A stretch of DNA of 58,067 bases, from NCBI GenBank assembly GCA_902597095.1, contig CACJWK010000016.1, positions 1-58,067 of the forward strand, read 5' to 3'. A model generated the notes under the pieces. The model ran no database searches, was not told where the DNA came from, and saw nothing but the letters and a program-made list of their open reading frames with translations. This stretch comes from an uncultured Pseudohongiella sp. GTDB taxonomy: Bacteria > Pseudomonadota > Gammaproteobacteria > Pseudomonadales > Pseudohongiellaceae. The first letter of the stretch is position 1. Each line of letters starts with the position of its first letter. Below are positions 17,706 through 32,266 of this stretch, one piece after another. The position numbers and the translations under genes were made by a program.

Positions 17706-19013
17706 ATGATTCACCGCACCCGAGCAACAGCGGCGCTGATTTTGGCAGAAATACTCGCTGGCAAGGGCTCTCTCAGCGCTGCCCTGGATCAGCACCGTGA
17801 ACGCAGCGATTACCAGCTGCTACAGGAAATGTGCTTTGGATGCTGCCGGTGGTTTCACCAGCTCGACTTCCTGTTAGAGCAGCTTCTTAGCAAGCCCTTC
17901 AAGAAGAAGGATCAGGACTTACGCAGCCTGCTCGTACTCGGTCTCTACCAGCTCAAATTCATGCGTATTCCTGATCACGCCGCGATCAATGAAACAGTCA
18001 GTGCAACCGGCGAGCTGAACAAGCGCTGGGCGAGAGGCTTGAGTAACGCGGTGCTGCGTAATTACCGGCGCCGGGAGGCGGAGCTGCTGCAGAACCTGCA
18101 ACTTGCAAACCTTGCTCAACGTGAGTCCCACCCTAACTGGCTGGTTTCTGCCCTGACCGGCAGCTGGCCTGAACAGTTTGAAGAAATCCTTACTGCCAAC
18201 AACCGCAGACCGCCTCTCACCGTCAGAGTGAACCTGTCCAGACACAGCCGGCAGCAATATATGGACAAGCTCGGTCGGGCTGGCTTGCAGACACGGCCGG
18301 GGCAGCTTGCTCCTTCAGCGATTTATCTTGACCGGGCAGTGCCGGTCAGCAACATTCCCGGATTTTTCGATGGCGAGGCGAGCGTGCAGGACGAAGCCTC
18401 ACAGCTGGTACCCGAACTGATTCAGCTGGCACCCGGCCTGAGGGTTTTAGACGCCTGCGCGGCCCCCGGTGGCAAAACCTGCCATATTCTGGAAAGTGAA
18501 GACTCACTTGCCACGTGTGTTGCTCTGGATCGGTCTCCAGCAAGGCTGACTAAAATCGAAGACAATCTGAAGAGGCTGCAGCTAGAGGCCAGCCTGCTTC
18601 TCGCAGACGGCGCCGACACGGACGCCTGGTGGAACGGGGAAGCGTTCGACCGCATCCTGCTCGATGCACCCTGCAGTGCCAGTGGCGTGATCAGGCGGCA
18701 TCCGGATATCAAGCTGCTGCTTACTCCTGCACAGGTGGAGAAGCTGGTTGTTGAGCAACGCCGTTTACTGCACGCCCTCTGGGCCTGCTTGAAGCCGGGG
18801 GGCCTGCTGCTGTACACCACCTGCTCGGTGCTGCCGCAGGAGAATCAGGCGCAGATTCACCGGTTTTTGGGCGAGCATGCGGATGCTAAATATGAAGGCA
18901 TGACGGCCGATTGGGGAGTAGAATGTGAGTCAGGAAGGCAGCTTCTTCCCCGTGCAGACCGCGGCACGGACGGATTCTTCTTTTCCTTGTTAAGAAAGTT
19001 GAGAAAACTCTGA
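17706..19013 (+). CDS. rsmB: 16S rRNA m5C967 methyltransferase RsmB (Sun/Fmu)
   Basis: Methylates C967 of 16S rRNA with S-adenosylmethionine. The 435-residue product has a NusB-like RNA-binding domain (about 1-140), then a Rossmann methyltransferase domain with LDACAAPGGKTCHIL as the SAM loop. The two cysteines required by the RNA m5C mechanism are C323 in DAPCSASG and C373 in TTCSVLP. It overlaps nothing but begins two bases after fmt, a highly conserved order. Confidence 0.95.
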   Translation: MIHRTRATAALILAEILAGKGSLSAALDQHRERSDYQLLQEMCFGCCRWFHQLDFLLEQLLSKPFKKKDQDLRSLLVLGLYQLKFMRIPDHAAINETVSATGELNKRWARGLSNAVLRNYRRREAELLQNLQLANLAQRESHPNWLVSALTGSWPEQFEEILTANNRRPPLTVRVNLSRHSRQQYMDKLGRAGLQTRPGQLAPSAIYLDRAVPVSNIPGFFDGEASVQDEASQLVPELIQLAPGLRVLDACAAPGGKTCHILESEDSLATCVALDRSPARLTKIEDNLKRLQLEASLLLADGADTDAWWNGEAFDRILLDAPCSASGVIRRHPDIKLLLTPAQVEKLVVEQRRLLHALWACLKPGGLLLYTTCSVLPQENQAQIHRFLGEHADAKYEGMTADWGVECESGRQLLPRADRGTDGFFFSLLRKLRKL

Positions 19014-19090
19014 GTCTCCGACAGTCAGATGGAGATCAGGTATCCAGGCCTCATCAGGGCCGGTAACACAGCCTCAAAAACACGCGATTC

Positions 19091-20464
19091 ATGAAAATAG
19101 TCATTGTAGGTGCCAATCAGGTGGGCAGCGCTCTAGCTGAAACCTTGTCGAATGAAAAAAACGACATCACCATCGTGGATGAAAACAGCGAGCGTTTGCA
19201 CGAGCTGAACGACCACATTGACGCCCGAGTGGTTGCCGGCCCTCCCTCGCATCCGGCTACTTTGCTGAATGCCGGCGCAGATGACGCGGAAATGTTAATT
19301 GCCGTCACCGACAGCGATGAAATCAACATGGTGGCTTGCCGGGTCGCCCACACTGTCTTCAAGGTTCACCACCGGATTTGCCGCATAAGATCCTCTTCCT
19401 ATACCGAGAATGACAAGCTGTTCTGCACCGACGGCATGGCGGCAGACGAAATCATCAGTCCGGAAGAGATTGTATCAGGCTATATAAGCCGACTGATTGA
19501 TCTGCCCGGCTCACTGCAGGTTCTGGACTTTGCCGATGGCCGGGTTCAACTGGTTGCCGTAAAAGCATTTTACGGCGGCCCGCTGGTCGGACAGGAAATC
19601 CGGATGATTCGGCAGCACATGCCCGCCATTGATGCGCGAGTGGCCGCGATCTTCAGGAAAGACCGTCCAATAACTCCAGAAGGCTCCACCGTGATTGAAG
19701 CGGATGACGAAGTGTTTTTCGTAGCGGCGCAGGAAAATATACGTGCCTGCATGAGCGAATTGCGTCGACTGGACCGCCCGTACAAGCGCATCATGATCGC
19801 CGGCGGGGGCAAAATAGGGCATCGCCTCGCCAGTACCCTGGAGCAGCGCTATCAGGTTAAGGTCATTGAACGGAATGCAGAGCGCTGCGCCTATCTTTCA
19901 GAAAAGCTGCATGAAAGCATCGCGCTGAACGGCGAGGGATCTGACAAAGACCTGCTGACCGAAGAGAATATTGAAGACACCGATGTGTTTCTGGCCCTGA
20001 CCAATGACGACGAAGCCAACATTATGAGCTCCTTGCTGGCGAAGCGGCTGGGTGCCAAGAAAGTGATGACGATCATCAATAACCCCGCGTATGTTGATCT
20101 GGTGCAGGGCGGTGAAATTGACATCGCGATCTCACCACAGCTCGCGACTATCGGCAGCCTGTTAGCCCATGTCAGGCGGGGGGACGTGGTCGCAGTGCAC
20201 TCCCTGCGGCGCGGCGCCGCAGAAGCGATGGAGGCCGTCGCGCACGGAGACCGGACCAACTCGAAAGTCATCGGCCAGCAGATTGGAGACATTGAGCTAC
20301 CCGAGGGCACCACCATTGGTGCCATTGTTCGAAACGATGAAGTGCTGATTGCGCATGATGACACCGTAATTGAATCAGACGATCATGTAATTCTTTTCCT
20401 GGTTGACCGTAGAAAAATCCCTGAAGTGGAACGGTTGTTCCAGGTCGGCTTCAGCTTCTTCTAA
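19091..20464 (+). CDS. trkA: Trk potassium uptake system regulatory protein TrkA
   Basis: Cytoplasmic NAD(H)-binding regulator of the Trk K+ channel. The 457-residue product has two tandem RCK units: a first Rossmann loop [14 protein letters not shown] at residues 6-19 and a second [10 protein letters not shown] near 235, each followed by a TrkA-C domain. It lies 77 bp after rsmB and 31 bp before trkH, which encodes its membrane partner. Confidence 0.96.
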   Translation: MKIVIVGANQVGSALAETLSNEKNDITIVDENSERLHELNDHIDARVVAGPPSHPATLLNAGADDAEMLIAVTDSDEINMVACRVAHTVFKVHHRICRIRSSSYTENDKLFCTDGMAADEIISPEEIVSGYISRLIDLPGSLQVLDFADGRVQLVAVKAFYGGPLVGQEIRMIRQHMPAIDARVAAIFRKDRPITPEGSTVIEADDEVFFVAAQENIRACMSELRRLDRPYKRIMIAGGGKIGHRLASTLEQRYQVKVIERNAERCAYLSEKLHESIALNGEGSDKDLLTEENIEDTDVFLALTNDDEANIMSSLLAKRLGAKKVMTIINNPAYVDLVQGGEIDIAISPQLATIGSLLAHVRRGDVVAVHSLRRGAAEAMEAVAHGDRTNSKVIGQQIGDIELPEGTTIGAIVRNDEVLIAHDDTVIESDDHVILFLVDRRKIPEVERLFQVGFSFF

Positions 20465-20495
20465 CCCAGACACCGTCTAACCTTGATAATTTACC

Positions 20496-21950
20496 ATGCA
20501 TGCCGCCATCATAGTTAAGATTCTTGGCATCCTGCTGATGATCTTTAGCCTGCTGGGCAATGTGCCACCGCTCCTGATTTCCCTGCTGTACGATGACGGC
20601 GCGAGAGGCGCTTTTCTAACCGCCCTACTGGTTCTGTTTATCACCGGACTGGGGCTTTGGTTAGCAACCGCGGGCAAGCAAAGAGAGCTCAGTAATCGGG
20701 ATGGCTTTCTTGTGGTCACTCTGTTCTGGGCTGTGCTAGGAACAGCAGGTTGTCTGCCGTTTATTTTTTCTTCAAGCGTCGAGCTGAGCATAACCGACGC
20801 GGTGTTCGAGTCTATATCGGGGCTCACCACCACAGGCGCGACTGTTATTTCCGGTTTGGATGCACTGCCAGAGTCGATTCTGTTTTATCGGCAGCTGCTG
20901 CAATGGCTTGGGGGCATGGGTATCATTGTCTTAGCGGTTGCGCTGCTGCCCATGCTGGGAATCGGTGGCATGCAGCTTTACCGGGCAGAGAGCCCTGGGC
21001 CTGTTAAAGACAACAAACTGGTGCCGCGACTGGCTGAAACAGCCAAGTCGCTGTGGCTGCTCTACCTTTCACTGACGATTGCCTGCATGCTTGCGTATTG
21101 GGCAGCGGGTATGAGTCTGTTCGACGCGATTTCTCACAGCTTCAGTACCGTGGCCATTGGCGGGTTTTCCACCCACGATGCCAGCATTGCCTACTTCAAC
21201 AGCCCGCTCATCGAGGGCATTGCGGTGCTGTTCATGATCGTTGCCGGTATCAACTTTGCCCTGCATTTTTTTGCGCTGCAAAAAAAACAGCTTAAGCATT
21301 ATCTGAAGGATCCCGAGTTTAAATTTTATGCCTTCATACTAGGCAGTGTTTCATTGATTACTGTCGTGGTGCTCGCCGCAGACGGAACCTATGGCTCCCT
21401 CTCCGAAGCCATGCGGCGCGGCGTATTTCAGGTGGTGTCCTTTGCGACCACTACCGGTTACGCCACCGCAGACTTCAACTCCTGGCCGCTGTTTCTGCCT
21501 TACGTGCTCCTGTATGCGGCCATCATCGGCGCCTGCGCCGGCTCAACCGGAGGCGGCATGAAGGTGATTCGGATTCTGTTAATTTTCAAACAGGGTTTTC
21601 GGGAGGTACAGCGACTTATCCACCCCAGAGCCATAATCCCCATCAAACTCGGTAAGAAAGTCATGCCCGATCGCATCGTTGAGTCGGTGTGGGGTTTCTT
21701 TGCCGTTTATGTCATGGCCTTCATGGTGATGCTGCTGGCACTGCTTGCTACCGGCCTTGACATAATTACCGCGTTCAGCGCGGTAGGCGCCTGCATTAAT
21801 AACCTGGGGCCGGGCCTGTCCGATGTGGCACAGACCTACGGCGCACTGCCAGGCGCAGCCAAATGGATTCTCTGCCTGGCCATGCTGCTGGGCCGGCTCG
21901 AAGTGTTTACCCTGCTGGTGTTGTTTACGCCGATGTTCTGGAAAAGGTAG
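20496..21950 (+). CDS. trkH: Trk potassium uptake system membrane protein TrkH
   Basis: Polytopic K+ translocating subunit of 484 residues with four membrane-pore-membrane repeats. Selectivity-filter glycines are recognisable in ESISGLTTTGATV, FSTVAIGGFSTHD, SFATTTGYATADF and the last repeat around SAVGACINNLGPG. The segment AGSTGGGMKVIRIL matches the intramembrane loop that gates the pore. It follows trkA, with which it forms the transporter. It is the last gene of the plus-strand series and faces the acyltransferase gene. Confidence 0.95.
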   Translation: MHAAIIVKILGILLMIFSLLGNVPPLLISLLYDDGARGAFLTALLVLFITGLGLWLATAGKQRELSNRDGFLVVTLFWAVLGTAGCLPFIFSSSVELSITDAVFESISGLTTTGATVISGLDALPESILFYRQLLQWLGGMGIIVLAVALLPMLGIGGMQLYRAESPGPVKDNKLVPRLAETAKSLWLLYLSLTIACMLAYWAAGMSLFDAISHSFSTVAIGGFSTHDASIAYFNSPLIEGIAVLFMIVAGINFALHFFALQKKQLKHYLKDPEFKFYAFILGSVSLITVVVLAADGTYGSLSEAMRRGVFQVVSFATTTGYATADFNSWPLFLPYVLLYAAIIGACAGSTGGGMKVIRILLIFKQGFREVQRLIHPRAIIPIKLGKKVMPDRIVESVWGFFAVYVMAFMVMLLALLATGLDIITAFSAVGACINNLGPGLSDVAQTYGALPGAAKWILCLAMLLGRLEVFTLLVLFTPMFWKR

Positions 21951-22006
21951 TGCGGAACAAATCGCGTAAATCCGGGGGGCGTCAGCGTAGCCTGAGGTTG
22001 ACCCAC

Positions 22007-22876
22007 TTAAGAGGGTTCTTGTGACCCGTAAAATTCGGAGTTATCCGGACGTCGTCGAAAGCGTTTATATTCCCACTGATACTGAGGCAAGGCCCGATTG
22101 ACCACAGACTCAACCGAGCGGTTAAGCCCTGCCAAAGATTCCTGAAGATCGGCACTGTAAATTGCCTCATCGGCTGGCTCGAACACAGCAACAAAACCCT
22201 TGCCATGGGGAAGGCGCTCAGCAAATCCGCAGAACACCTGCGCGCCGGTGCGCTGAATCAGCTTGCTGACAAGCGTCATGGTTAAAGCCGGTTCTCCGTA
22301 AAAATCCGCAAACGCGCCGCCCGCATCCGCAGGCACCTGATCAGGCAAAATGCCAACGATTTCCCCCCGTTTGAGTGCGCTCAATAATTGGGCGACGCCC
22401 TTGCGGTTGGTCGGCGCCAGATTCACGCCGTTACGCGAGCGCACGGTTCTGAGCAGGTTGTCCAGACCGGCATTCTGGGGTGGCTGGTACATAAAGTTGG
22501 CCGGTCTGCCTTCGCAGGCGAAAAACCCGAAAATCTCCCAGTTACTCAGGTGGGGGGCCAGCAGAATGACACCATGCGGGCCAGCCACCGCGGCATCGAA
22601 CGCTGACAGCCCCTCACTGTCCTGAACTAGTTTCAGGGTTGTCGGTAGCGGCGCTACCCAGGCTTTCCCCATTTCCAGAGCAGTGGCAGCAGTATGCACC
22701 AGGCTCTCTCTTACCAGCCGGTCCACCTCCGTGTCCGAACGTGCCGGAAAACAGGTTGTCAGATTCCTTCGGGTTGTCTCTCTCATGCGGTTGGGCAGCT
22801 GATAGAGCAGACCTCCCCACAGTCGGGCAAGCGCATGCAGAACCGGCAGCGGCAGCCACGCACACACCGCCAGCAA
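22007..22876 (-). CDS. Lipid A biosynthesis acyltransferase, LpxL/HtrB family
   Basis: Inner-membrane acyltransferase that adds a secondary acyl chain to lipid A. The 289 residues contain the catalytic H109-x4-E114 (HLSNWE) and LPDQVPADAGGAFADFYGEP, the usual second motif. The start is uncertain: no ATG or GTG lies near the N-terminus. TTG at 22876 is the only ordinary candidate, yet the frame stays open for 12 further codons reading TGIQSLTYRLLRAL, which resembles the start of family members; a CTG or ATT start cannot be excluded. In Pseudomonas an htrB gene lies at the same place between the trk and gly genes. It diverges from glyQ. Confidence 0.85.
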   Translation of the reverse strand: MLAVCAWLPLPVLHALARLWGGLLYQLPNRMRETTRRNLTTCFPARSDTEVDRLVRESLVHTAATALEMGKAWVAPLPTTLKLVQDSEGLSAFDAAVAGPHGVILLAPHLSNWEIFGFFACEGRPANFMYQPPQNAGLDNLLRTVRSRNGVNLAPTNRKGVAQLLSALKRGEIVGILPDQVPADAGGAFADFYGEPALTMTLVSKLIQRTGAQVFCGFAERLPHGKGFVAVFEPADEAIYSADLQESLAGLNRSVESVVNRALPQYQWEYKRFRRRPDNSEFYGSQEPS

Positions 22877-23124
22877 AGCCCGCAGTAACCTGTAAGTCAG
22901 TGATTGAATCCCTGTTCACCCGCCGTTTCTTGAGAGCCAGAGAGTCTGTCATAAAGACCCCGCCGGCATTATATCAACAGGCTCTCTGGAGTAGCAGGCA
23001 CCCCGATCAGAGATGCGGTGTCACACCGCTTGACCCGCGCCGCGGAAAAGCTTGCCCGCTAGATTAGTTCGGGAGAATCAAGGATAATCAGGTTCCCACA
23101 AACCCTCGAAAAATCAAGTACATC

Positions 23125-24057
23125 GTGAAAATCAACAACGACTTGTCAACCTTTCAGGGGTTGATCATGACGCTACAGCAATTCTGGGCCGAAAAGGGTT
23201 GTGTTGTTCTGCAACCTCTGGACCTCGAAGTGGGCGCCGGCACCTTTCACCCCGCGACTTTTCTCAGAGCAATCGGGCCGGAGAGCTGGAACACCGCCTA
23301 CGTGCAGCCCTGCCGGAGACCGACGGACGGCCGCTACGGCGAAAACCCCAACCGGCTGCAGCATTACTATCAGTTTCAAGTCATCCTAAAACCATCTCCA
23401 ATAGACATTCAAGAGCTGTATCTCGATTCGCTTCGCAGTCTGGGCATTGATATGTCGGTGCACGACATCCGCTTTGTTGAAGACAACTGGGAATCGCCGA
23501 CATTGGGGGCCTGGGGTCTGGGCTGGGAGGTCTGGCTCAACGGCATGGAAGTCACTCAGTTCACCTACTTTCAGCAGGTCGGCGGGCTCGAGTGTCACCC
23601 GGTCAGCGGTGAAATAACCTATGGGATAGAGCGAATAGCGATGTATCTGCAGGGAGTGGACAGCATCTATGACATTGTCTGGGCCCATAGCCCGGACGGA
23701 GATGTGACTTACGGCGACGTCTTCAAGCAAAATGAAGTCGAAATGTCGGCCTATAATTTTGAGCAGGCAGATACGGCGCTGCTATTCCGGAACTTTGATG
23801 AATACGAGGCGCAGTGCCAGTCTTTACTGGAAAAACAGCTTGCGTTGCCCGCTTATGAACAGGTACTCAAGGCGTCACATACTTTCAATCTGCTCGATGC
23901 CCGAAAGGCCGTGTCTGTGACAGAACGCCAGCGCTTTATTCTGCGGGTGCGCAGCCTCGCCCACGGTGTCGCCAAGGAGTACTTCGCCAGTCGTAAGCGT
24001 CTGGGATTTCCGCTCGCCCCGGAAGCACTCAGGGCTGAATATCTAGATGCATCCTGA
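23125..24057 (+). CDS. glyQ: Glycyl-tRNA synthetase alpha subunit
   Basis: Catalytic subunit of the tetrameric alpha2beta2 glycyl-tRNA synthetase; charges tRNA-Gly. The 310-residue product matches E. coli GlyQ throughout, for example [35 protein letters not shown] and [18 protein letters not shown]. The GTG at 23125 gives the family N-terminus ([14 protein letters not shown]); an internal ATG at 23167 would cut it short. It ends two bases before glyS. No T-box leader is apparent upstream. Confidence 0.97.
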   Translation: MKINNDLSTFQGLIMTLQQFWAEKGCVVLQPLDLEVGAGTFHPATFLRAIGPESWNTAYVQPCRRPTDGRYGENPNRLQHYYQFQVILKPSPIDIQELYLDSLRSLGIDMSVHDIRFVEDNWESPTLGAWGLGWEVWLNGMEVTQFTYFQQVGGLECHPVSGEITYGIERIAMYLQGVDSIYDIVWAHSPDGDVTYGDVFKQNEVEMSAYNFEQADTALLFRNFDEYEAQCQSLLEKQLALPAYEQVLKASHTFNLLDARKAVSVTERQRFILRVRSLAHGVAKEYFASRKRLGFPLAPEALRAEYLDAS

Positions 24058-24059
24058 CC

Positions 24060-26138
24060 ATGAACACGCGTGATCTGCTGATAGAAATTGGGACCGAAGA
24101 GCTCCCACCGAAAGCGCTGGCAAACCTGTCCGCTGCTCTAGAACTCTCTCTGACTGAACAGCTGCGGGCATTGCAGCTATCATTCGACAATGTGCAACGG
24201 TTTGCCTCTCCGCGCAGACTGGCGGTGCTGGTAGAAGCGCTCAATGAAACACAACAGGATCAGGAAAAAACCCGATTGGGACCAGCCGTCCAAGCGGCGT
24301 TCGATAACACGGGGGCACCAACCCCGGCAGCCCTGGGATTTGCAAAATCCTGTGGCGTTGAAGTCGATCAATTGTCACGGACTGAAAAAGATGGCGTGGA
24401 AAAGCTGAGCTTTTCGGTAAGTGAAAAAGGGCGTACAACTCAGGCGCTGATACCAACGCTGATCGAGACGGCCCTTACCAGGCTTCCCATCCCCAAACGA
24501 ATGCGCTGGGGCGCTTCAAGAATCGAATTCGTGCGACCGCTTCACTGGGCCGTCGTTCTGTTTGGAGAGGAAACCATAGAGACGAATATTCTCGGGGTCC
24601 GGTCCGGCCATTGCACCCGGGGGCATCGTTTCCATAACAATCAAGATCTGCCACTGGTTCAGCCTTCTGATTATGAAAGCGTGCTTAAGGAGCAGGGTCG
24701 GGTAATTGCCAGTTTCGACAAACGCCGTGACCTGATCCGGGAGCAGGTCGAGCAACAGGCCCGAATGCATGAAGCGGTAGCCATCATTGATGAGGCACTG
24801 CTTGACGAGGTGACCAGTCTCGTCGAGTTCCCTGTTGCCCTCACCGGCAGCTTCGACGAGGCATTTCTGGCAGTTCCACAAGAAGCGCTCATTCTCGCCC
24901 TGAAGTCACATCAGAAATGTTTTCATCTGGCGGATGCGGAGGGTCGACTTCTGCCCAAATTCGTGGCCATCAGCAACCTTGAAAGCAAAGACCCGCAGCA
25001 AGTCATTACGGGCAATGAGCGGGTAATCAGGCCGCGACTGGCTGATGCCCAGTTCTTTTTCGATAAAGATCGGGAACAGCCTTTGATGGCCAGAAAGGAC
25101 AGTCTGGGAAGCCTGGTTTTTCAAGACAGATTAGGGACGGTGCTGGACAAGTGCGAGCGGGTGAGTCAGCTGAGCCGGCAGATTGCCGAGCAGGTCTCCG
25201 CCAACCCGGCACATTGCATGCGCGCGGCAGAGCTGTCCAAGTGTGACCTGGTGACCAGCATGGTAGGTGAGTTTGCGGACCTGCAGGGGCTTATAGGTTC
25301 GTACTATGCGGCTAATGACGGAGAAGCGCCCGAAGTCGCGCAGGCAATCCACGAGCAGTACCAGCCGCGTTTCGCAGGCGACGATTTGCCGGCCTCTGAG
25401 ACAGGGGCCATTCTGGCAGTGGCCGATAAACTCGATACGATGGTGGGCTTGTTCGGCATCGGGCAACCTCCTACCGGCTCCAAAGATCCGTTCGCGCTAC
25501 GACGCTCTGCCATCGGGATTCTCAGGATACTCGTGGAAAAGCCGCTTGAACTGGATCTCAAGTGGCTCATAAAGGCATCTGTTGAGAGCTTCCCGGATGA
25601 CCTGTTGCAAGCAGACACTGGCGATAAGGTGTTCGAATTTATCCTGGAGCGGTTCAGGGCCTGGTATCTTGACGAAGGAATAAGCAGCGAGGAATTCCAA
25701 TCTGTATTCGCTCTGCGGCCGAGCCGACCGCTCGACTTTCATCGTCGAATTCAGGCTGTTCATGTCTTTGCCCTGAGGCCTGAGGCTCAGTCACTCGCCG
25801 CAGCAAACAAGCGCGTTGCAAATATTCTTTTTAAGCAGGATTCGGCTGCTGTCCAGCCGGCACTCAGCGAGGGCCTGCTGCAGGAGAGCGCCGAAAAAGC
25901 CCTATACGCCGCGATATATGATAAAGAGTTAGAGGTGGCACCTTATGTAAAACAGGGAGATTACCAGAAAGGTCTGGCCCTCCTTGCCGAACTCAAGCCG
26001 GTCATTGATGGCTTTTTTGACGAGGTTCTGGTCATGGCGGAAGACGAAGCCGTTAGGGACAACCGGTTGGCACTACTTGCAAAGCTGCAGTCACTGTTTC
26101 TGAACCTCGCCGACATTTCCTATCTGTCCAAATCCTGA
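24060..26138 (+). CDS. glyS: Glycyl-tRNA synthetase beta subunit
   Basis: Large tRNA-binding subunit partnering GlyQ. The 692-residue product opens with DLLIEIGTEELPPKAL, contains RMRWGASRIEFVRPLHW, an HD-like domain around residues 400-470 (ADKLDTMVGLFGIGQPPTGSKDPF in shortened form GIGQPPTGSKDPF), and a C-terminal anticodon-binding helical domain. Length matches the family. It is two bases after glyQ and 22 bases before gmhB. Confidence 0.97.
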   Translation: MNTRDLLIEIGTEELPPKALANLSAALELSLTEQLRALQLSFDNVQRFASPRRLAVLVEALNETQQDQEKTRLGPAVQAAFDNTGAPTPAALGFAKSCGVEVDQLSRTEKDGVEKLSFSVSEKGRTTQALIPTLIETALTRLPIPKRMRWGASRIEFVRPLHWAVVLFGEETIETNILGVRSGHCTRGHRFHNNQDLPLVQPSDYESVLKEQGRVIASFDKRRDLIREQVEQQARMHEAVAIIDEALLDEVTSLVEFPVALTGSFDEAFLAVPQEALILALKSHQKCFHLADAEGRLLPKFVAISNLESKDPQQVITGNERVIRPRLADAQFFFDKDREQPLMARKDSLGSLVFQDRLGTVLDKCERVSQLSRQIAEQVSANPAHCMRAAELSKCDLVTSMVGEFADLQGLIGSYYAANDGEAPEVAQAIHEQYQPRFAGDDLPASETGAILAVADKLDTMVGLFGIGQPPTGSKDPFALRRSAIGILRILVEKPLELDLKWLIKASVESFPDDLLQADTGDKVFEFILERFRAWYLDEGISSEEFQSVFALRPSRPLDFHRRIQAVHVFALRPEAQSLAAANKRVANILFKQDSAAVQPALSEGLLQESAEKALYAAIYDKELEVAPYVKQGDYQKGLALLAELKPVIDGFFDEVLVMAEDEAVRDNRLALLAKLQSLFLNLADISYLSKS

Positions 26139-26160
26139 CTGTACACCGAGGTTTGCGATC

Positions 26161-26704
26161 ATGACATGCATCGTGCTTGACCGAGATGGAGTGATTAACG
26201 AGGATTCAGACGATTACATCAAATCAGCCGAAGAGTGGGCCCCCATTGACGGGAGTCTAGAGGCCATCGCTACGCTAACTGCCACGGGATACCGGGTAGC
26301 GATCGCCACCAATCAGTCAGGTCTCGCTCGCGGTCTTTTCGATGAGTATGCTCTTGCGAAAATCCATCAGAAGCTGTGCGCCTTAGTTGAGGATAAAGGC
26401 GGTTTTATTGAAGGTATTTTCTACTGCCCGCATGGGCCTGATGAATCTTGTTCGTGCCGTAAGCCCGGCACCGGGTTGCTGACGCGAATCGAGCATGAGC
26501 TGGGCGTGAGTCTGGCGGGTAAGATTTTTGTCGGTGACAGCCTGACAGATCTCCAGGCCGCGCAGTCGTACAACATGAGAGCTGTCCTGGTTCGAACCGG
26601 GAAGGGGGCAAAGACCGAGGGGCAACTTCAATCGCTGGCTGATAATGAGGTTGAGATCTTCGATTGTCTGGCTGAATTTGTCAGCGCAGAGACCTCTGTA
26701 AAAC

Positions 26705-26712
<8 letters not shown>
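26161..26712 (+). CDS. gmhB: D-glycero-beta-D-manno-heptose 1,7-bisphosphate 7-phosphatase
   Basis: HAD-superfamily phosphatase in ADP-heptose synthesis for the LPS core. The 183-residue product has the nucleophile motif LDRDGVINED (D7, D9), IATNQSGLARG, the zinc-binding set in CPHGPDESCSCRKPGTG and the acidic FVGDSLTDLQAA. It overlaps the start of plsC by eight bases. The glyS-gmhB-plsC order is the same as in Pseudomonas. Confidence 0.93.
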
Positions 26713-31025
<4,313 letters not shown>

Positions 31026-31129
31026 AGTCAGGGGGCGCAGATCGCAAGAGACCAAGCCACGCAAGTGATCTCAATGGAGTGAGCGACTACCAACGAGACA
31101 GCCGATTCACCTGGCACCACCGAGCTGGC

Positions 31130-32233
31130 TCAGAGTCTCATCGGCATAACGACATAGACCGCATCGCCGCCTCCTTCGGCTTCAAGCAAGGCACTGCTGT
31201 TCGGATCAGAGAGCGTGATCCGGGCCCGTTTGCTGTTCAGAGTGGACAGGACATCAATCAGGTACGACACATTAAAGCCCATCTCCAGAGACTCGCCGCT
31301 ATACTCCACAGCAACCACTTCTTCCGCTTCTTCCTGTTCCGGGTTGTTTGCCAGTATTTTCATTTCACAGTCTGCCAGCATCACTCGGACACCGCGATAC
31401 TTTTCATTAGAGAGTATGGACGCCCGCGCGAAGGCCTGCCGCAGTTCCAGACAATCCCCGATAACGGATTTGTTGCCGCCTCTCGGCAGCACCCGGTTGT
31501 AATCAGGGAATTTCCCGTCGACCAGTTTCGAGGTGAAGGTAAATTCCGGCACTTTGGCTCTAATATGATTTTGACCGAACGTCAAGGTAATGTCTCCGCC
31601 CTCCTCGCTCAATAATCGCGAAAGCTCAACAACCCCTTTCCGAGGCAGAATTTGCTGTTGCGTATCCTCAAGCGAAGACTCAAGGCTGACCGTCTCCATC
31701 GCCAGTCTATGACCATCTGTGGCCACCAGCCGAAGATAGTCCTTACCAACCTCAAACAGCATCCCATTCAGATAGTAGCGTACGTCCTGCTGCGCCATGG
31801 CGAAGCTGGTGTTGTCCAAAAGTTGCCTTAGCTTCGATTGGTCGATACGGAGAGAGAAGGTATCGGGCTCTTCCTCCACGTTCGGGAATTCAGATGCCGC
31901 CAACGTGGTCAGCGAGAACCGGCTCCTCCCCGACTTCAGCACCAACTTTTTATCCGCCAAGGCGATATCTACAGTCGCGCCTTCTGACAGTGACTTACAG
32001 ATGTCGAGAAGCTTGCGAGCGGTTACAGTGACCTCTCCTGACTGAAACGCCTGGTCAACCTCCGTTTTACCCACCAGTTCAACCTCTAAATCGGTGCCAG
32101 TCAGGGACAGCTCTTTATCTTTCAGAACTAGCAACACATTGGCAAGCACCGGAAGGGTCTGGCGACGCTCAACAACCCCAATCACCAGCTGAAGTGGTTT
32201 GAGCAGTGCTTCACGGCTTATCTGAAATTGCAT
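31130..32233 (-). CDS. dnaN: DNA polymerase III beta sliding clamp
   Basis: Ring-shaped processivity clamp. The 367-residue product has the three repeated clamp folds and family signatures LPVLANVLLVLKDKELSLTG, LVATDGHRLAMETV and the C-terminal YVVMPMRL. It starts 33 bases after the dnaA stop codon and is separated from recF by about 100 bases; the three are probably co-transcribed. Confidence 0.98.
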   Translation of the reverse strand: MQFQISREALLKPLQLVIGVVERRQTLPVLANVLLVLKDKELSLTGTDLEVELVGKTEVDQAFQSGEVTVTARKLLDICKSLSEGATVDIALADKKLVLKSGRSRFSLTTLAASEFPNVEEEPDTFSLRIDQSKLRQLLDNTSFAMAQQDVRYYLNGMLFEVGKDYLRLVATDGHRLAMETVSLESSLEDTQQQILPRKGVVELSRLLSEEGGDITLTFGQNHIRAKVPEFTFTSKLVDGKFPDYNRVLPRGGNKSVIGDCLELRQAFARASILSNEKYRGVRVMLADCEMKILANNPEQEEAEEVVAVEYSGESLEMGFNVSYLIDVLSTLNSKRARITLSDPNSSALLEAEGGGDAVYVVMPMRL

Positions 32234-32266
32234 TTCCTGATTATCCCTATAGTTTTCAATGTCTTA

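Noticed and set aside
22953..23124. Possible T-box or glycine riboswitch before glyQ
   Set aside because: The short leader shows no recognisable conserved core or anti-terminator pair.
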